From Rhynchopus sp. YZ270_cl-10 (lineage: Eukaryota > Euglenozoa > Diplonemea > Diplonemida > Diplonemidae): a stretch of DNA of 20,000 nt. The stretch is taken from contig OZ037905.1 in NCBI GenBank assembly GCA_964035575.1, forward strand, positions 1 through 20,000, written 5' to 3'. The position numbers and the translations under genes were made by a program. The notes beneath the pieces were generated by a model. It ran no database searches. It had not been told where the DNA came from and worked only from the letters and a program-made list of their open reading frames with translations. Below, piece after piece: positions 19,535 through 20,000 of the stretch; position 1 is the first letter of the stretch; the number at the start of each line of letters is the position of its first letter.

Positions 19535-19690
19535 CTGCGGAAAACTGGGTGCGCTGCCGGAGAGGGCGGACGATTGCAGGGCGCCTTGCGCCGACGGAGC
19601 CTGCCCGCCTGTGACTTGGTCCAGTTCAAGGACCGGTGTCCTCGTCGCGTCCTCCTGGTCCTCCTGCCCACTAGCCACAAAATGAGATGA
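19535..19690 (-). CDS. Candidate upstream exon of the same gene
   Basis: On the minus strand, a good acceptor (CGCGCCCCTACCCTCAG) precedes 19690 and a GT donor (CCGCAG|GTTCAG) follows 19535. The 156 bp between them are exactly 52 codons, in phase 0 at both ends, compatible with the exon downstream at 19295. The third position is mostly G or C. The residues are Gln-, Ser-, Glu- and Asp-rich (GQEDQEDATRTPVLELDQ), which suggests a disordered linker. The larger minus-strand frame across 19258-19935 uses another phase and has Arg/Trp-rich composition, so I take it as a shadow. Confidence 0.35.
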
Positions 19691-19946
19691 CTGAGGGTAG
19701 GGGCGCGTCTGTCCTTCCACAGATCCAGGACCGCGAACGACACAAACACTCCCCACTCAGGTGCCTCGGCTACCCAGCAGGGGTCAGGTTGACGCAAGGA
19801 GGAGAAGACCTCCCAGAGGTTGCACCACCAGTCGAACCAACACTCTATCTGTGCACACCCCTTTTGCCACACCCGCATCATCACACAGCCACTCTGTCCT
19901 TCTCGCCCCACAAGGCTGACCCCGAACACCAGCATACCTCGCTCAC
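19691..19946 (-). other. Probable intron, GC-rich
   Basis: A stretch of about 256 bp between a GTGAGC donor and the CCTACCCTCAG acceptor on the minus strand. Nothing else is recognised in it. Confidence 0.3.
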
Positions 19947-20000
19947 CACCCCCTACGTTGTTCTTGCCGTTGCAGCTGATGTTGATGCGTCCGCTGCAGG
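19947..20000 (-). CDS. Candidate exon end entering from the right edge
   Basis: The minus strand from the window edge reads CSGRINISCNGKNN with G/C-ending codons. It is followed by possible donors, GTAGGG just after the AAC AAC codons (exon then ends at 19957) or a better-matching GTGAGC (exon ends at 19947). It would lie upstream of the 19690-19535 exon. It is too short to identify. Confidence 0.25.

Noticed and set aside
19258-19935. 225-codon minus frame as the real gene
   Set aside because: Its residues are Arg/Trp-rich with irregular third positions, and it lies out of phase with the better-supported exons on the same strand.

Overview
The window is eukaryotic and almost wholly satellite-like repeat DNA. 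I see no prokaryotic gene organisation, rRNA, tRNA, CRISPR array or recognisable transposase. The lineage cannot be fixed from the sequence. The right-hand 1 kb is GC-rich with strong G/C third-position bias and plausible GT/AG introns. It could be an alga or another protist, or some other organism with a GC-rich coding compartment; this is inference only.

Layout, left to right: (1) 1-3334, a very long tandem array of the octamer GGGTTTGC; (2) two near-identical 'A' units (bodies 3335-5959 and 6200-8824, period 2865), each followed by an octamer array (5960-6199, 30 units; 8825-9104, 35 units); (3) three 'B' units (bodies 9105-12287, 12416-15597, 15726-18910, period about 3310), followed by octamer arrays of 16, 16 and about 8 units; (4) from 18977 onward, single-copy GC-rich DNA that looks like exons of a minus-strand host gene.

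A and B are diverged members of one composite satellite superfamily. All share the same pre-array flank (TTAGCGAGCTTTCTTCT) and post-array flank (TTTCTARTTATTACGG), and internal stretches align between them. They differ by two structural changes. A carries an insert of about 1.24 kb (about 3713-4952) inside a sequence that is a roughly 349-bp subrepeat in B. B carries a GC-rich foldback-like element of about 420 bp (11751-12172), for which A shows the empty site. B contains four tandem subrepeats with A/T hairpins, and its third copy is a mosaic of them. Many diverged copies of a short motif (GCGGCGGAGC...CAACCACACC...TTAGCGAGC) are scattered through both bodies.

The very long open frames over the arrays are artefacts. 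An 8-bp unit without a stop is open in all six frames and repeats every 8 residues. Short open frames in the A and B bodies recur only because the units are near copies; I do not treat them as genes. The only credible coding sequence is the partial minus-strand gene at 18906-20000, whose 3' end runs into the last octamer array. Known processes that fit the whole are unequal exchange and gene conversion in a heterochromatic or subtelomeric satellite cluster, but location and function are not shown by the sequence.
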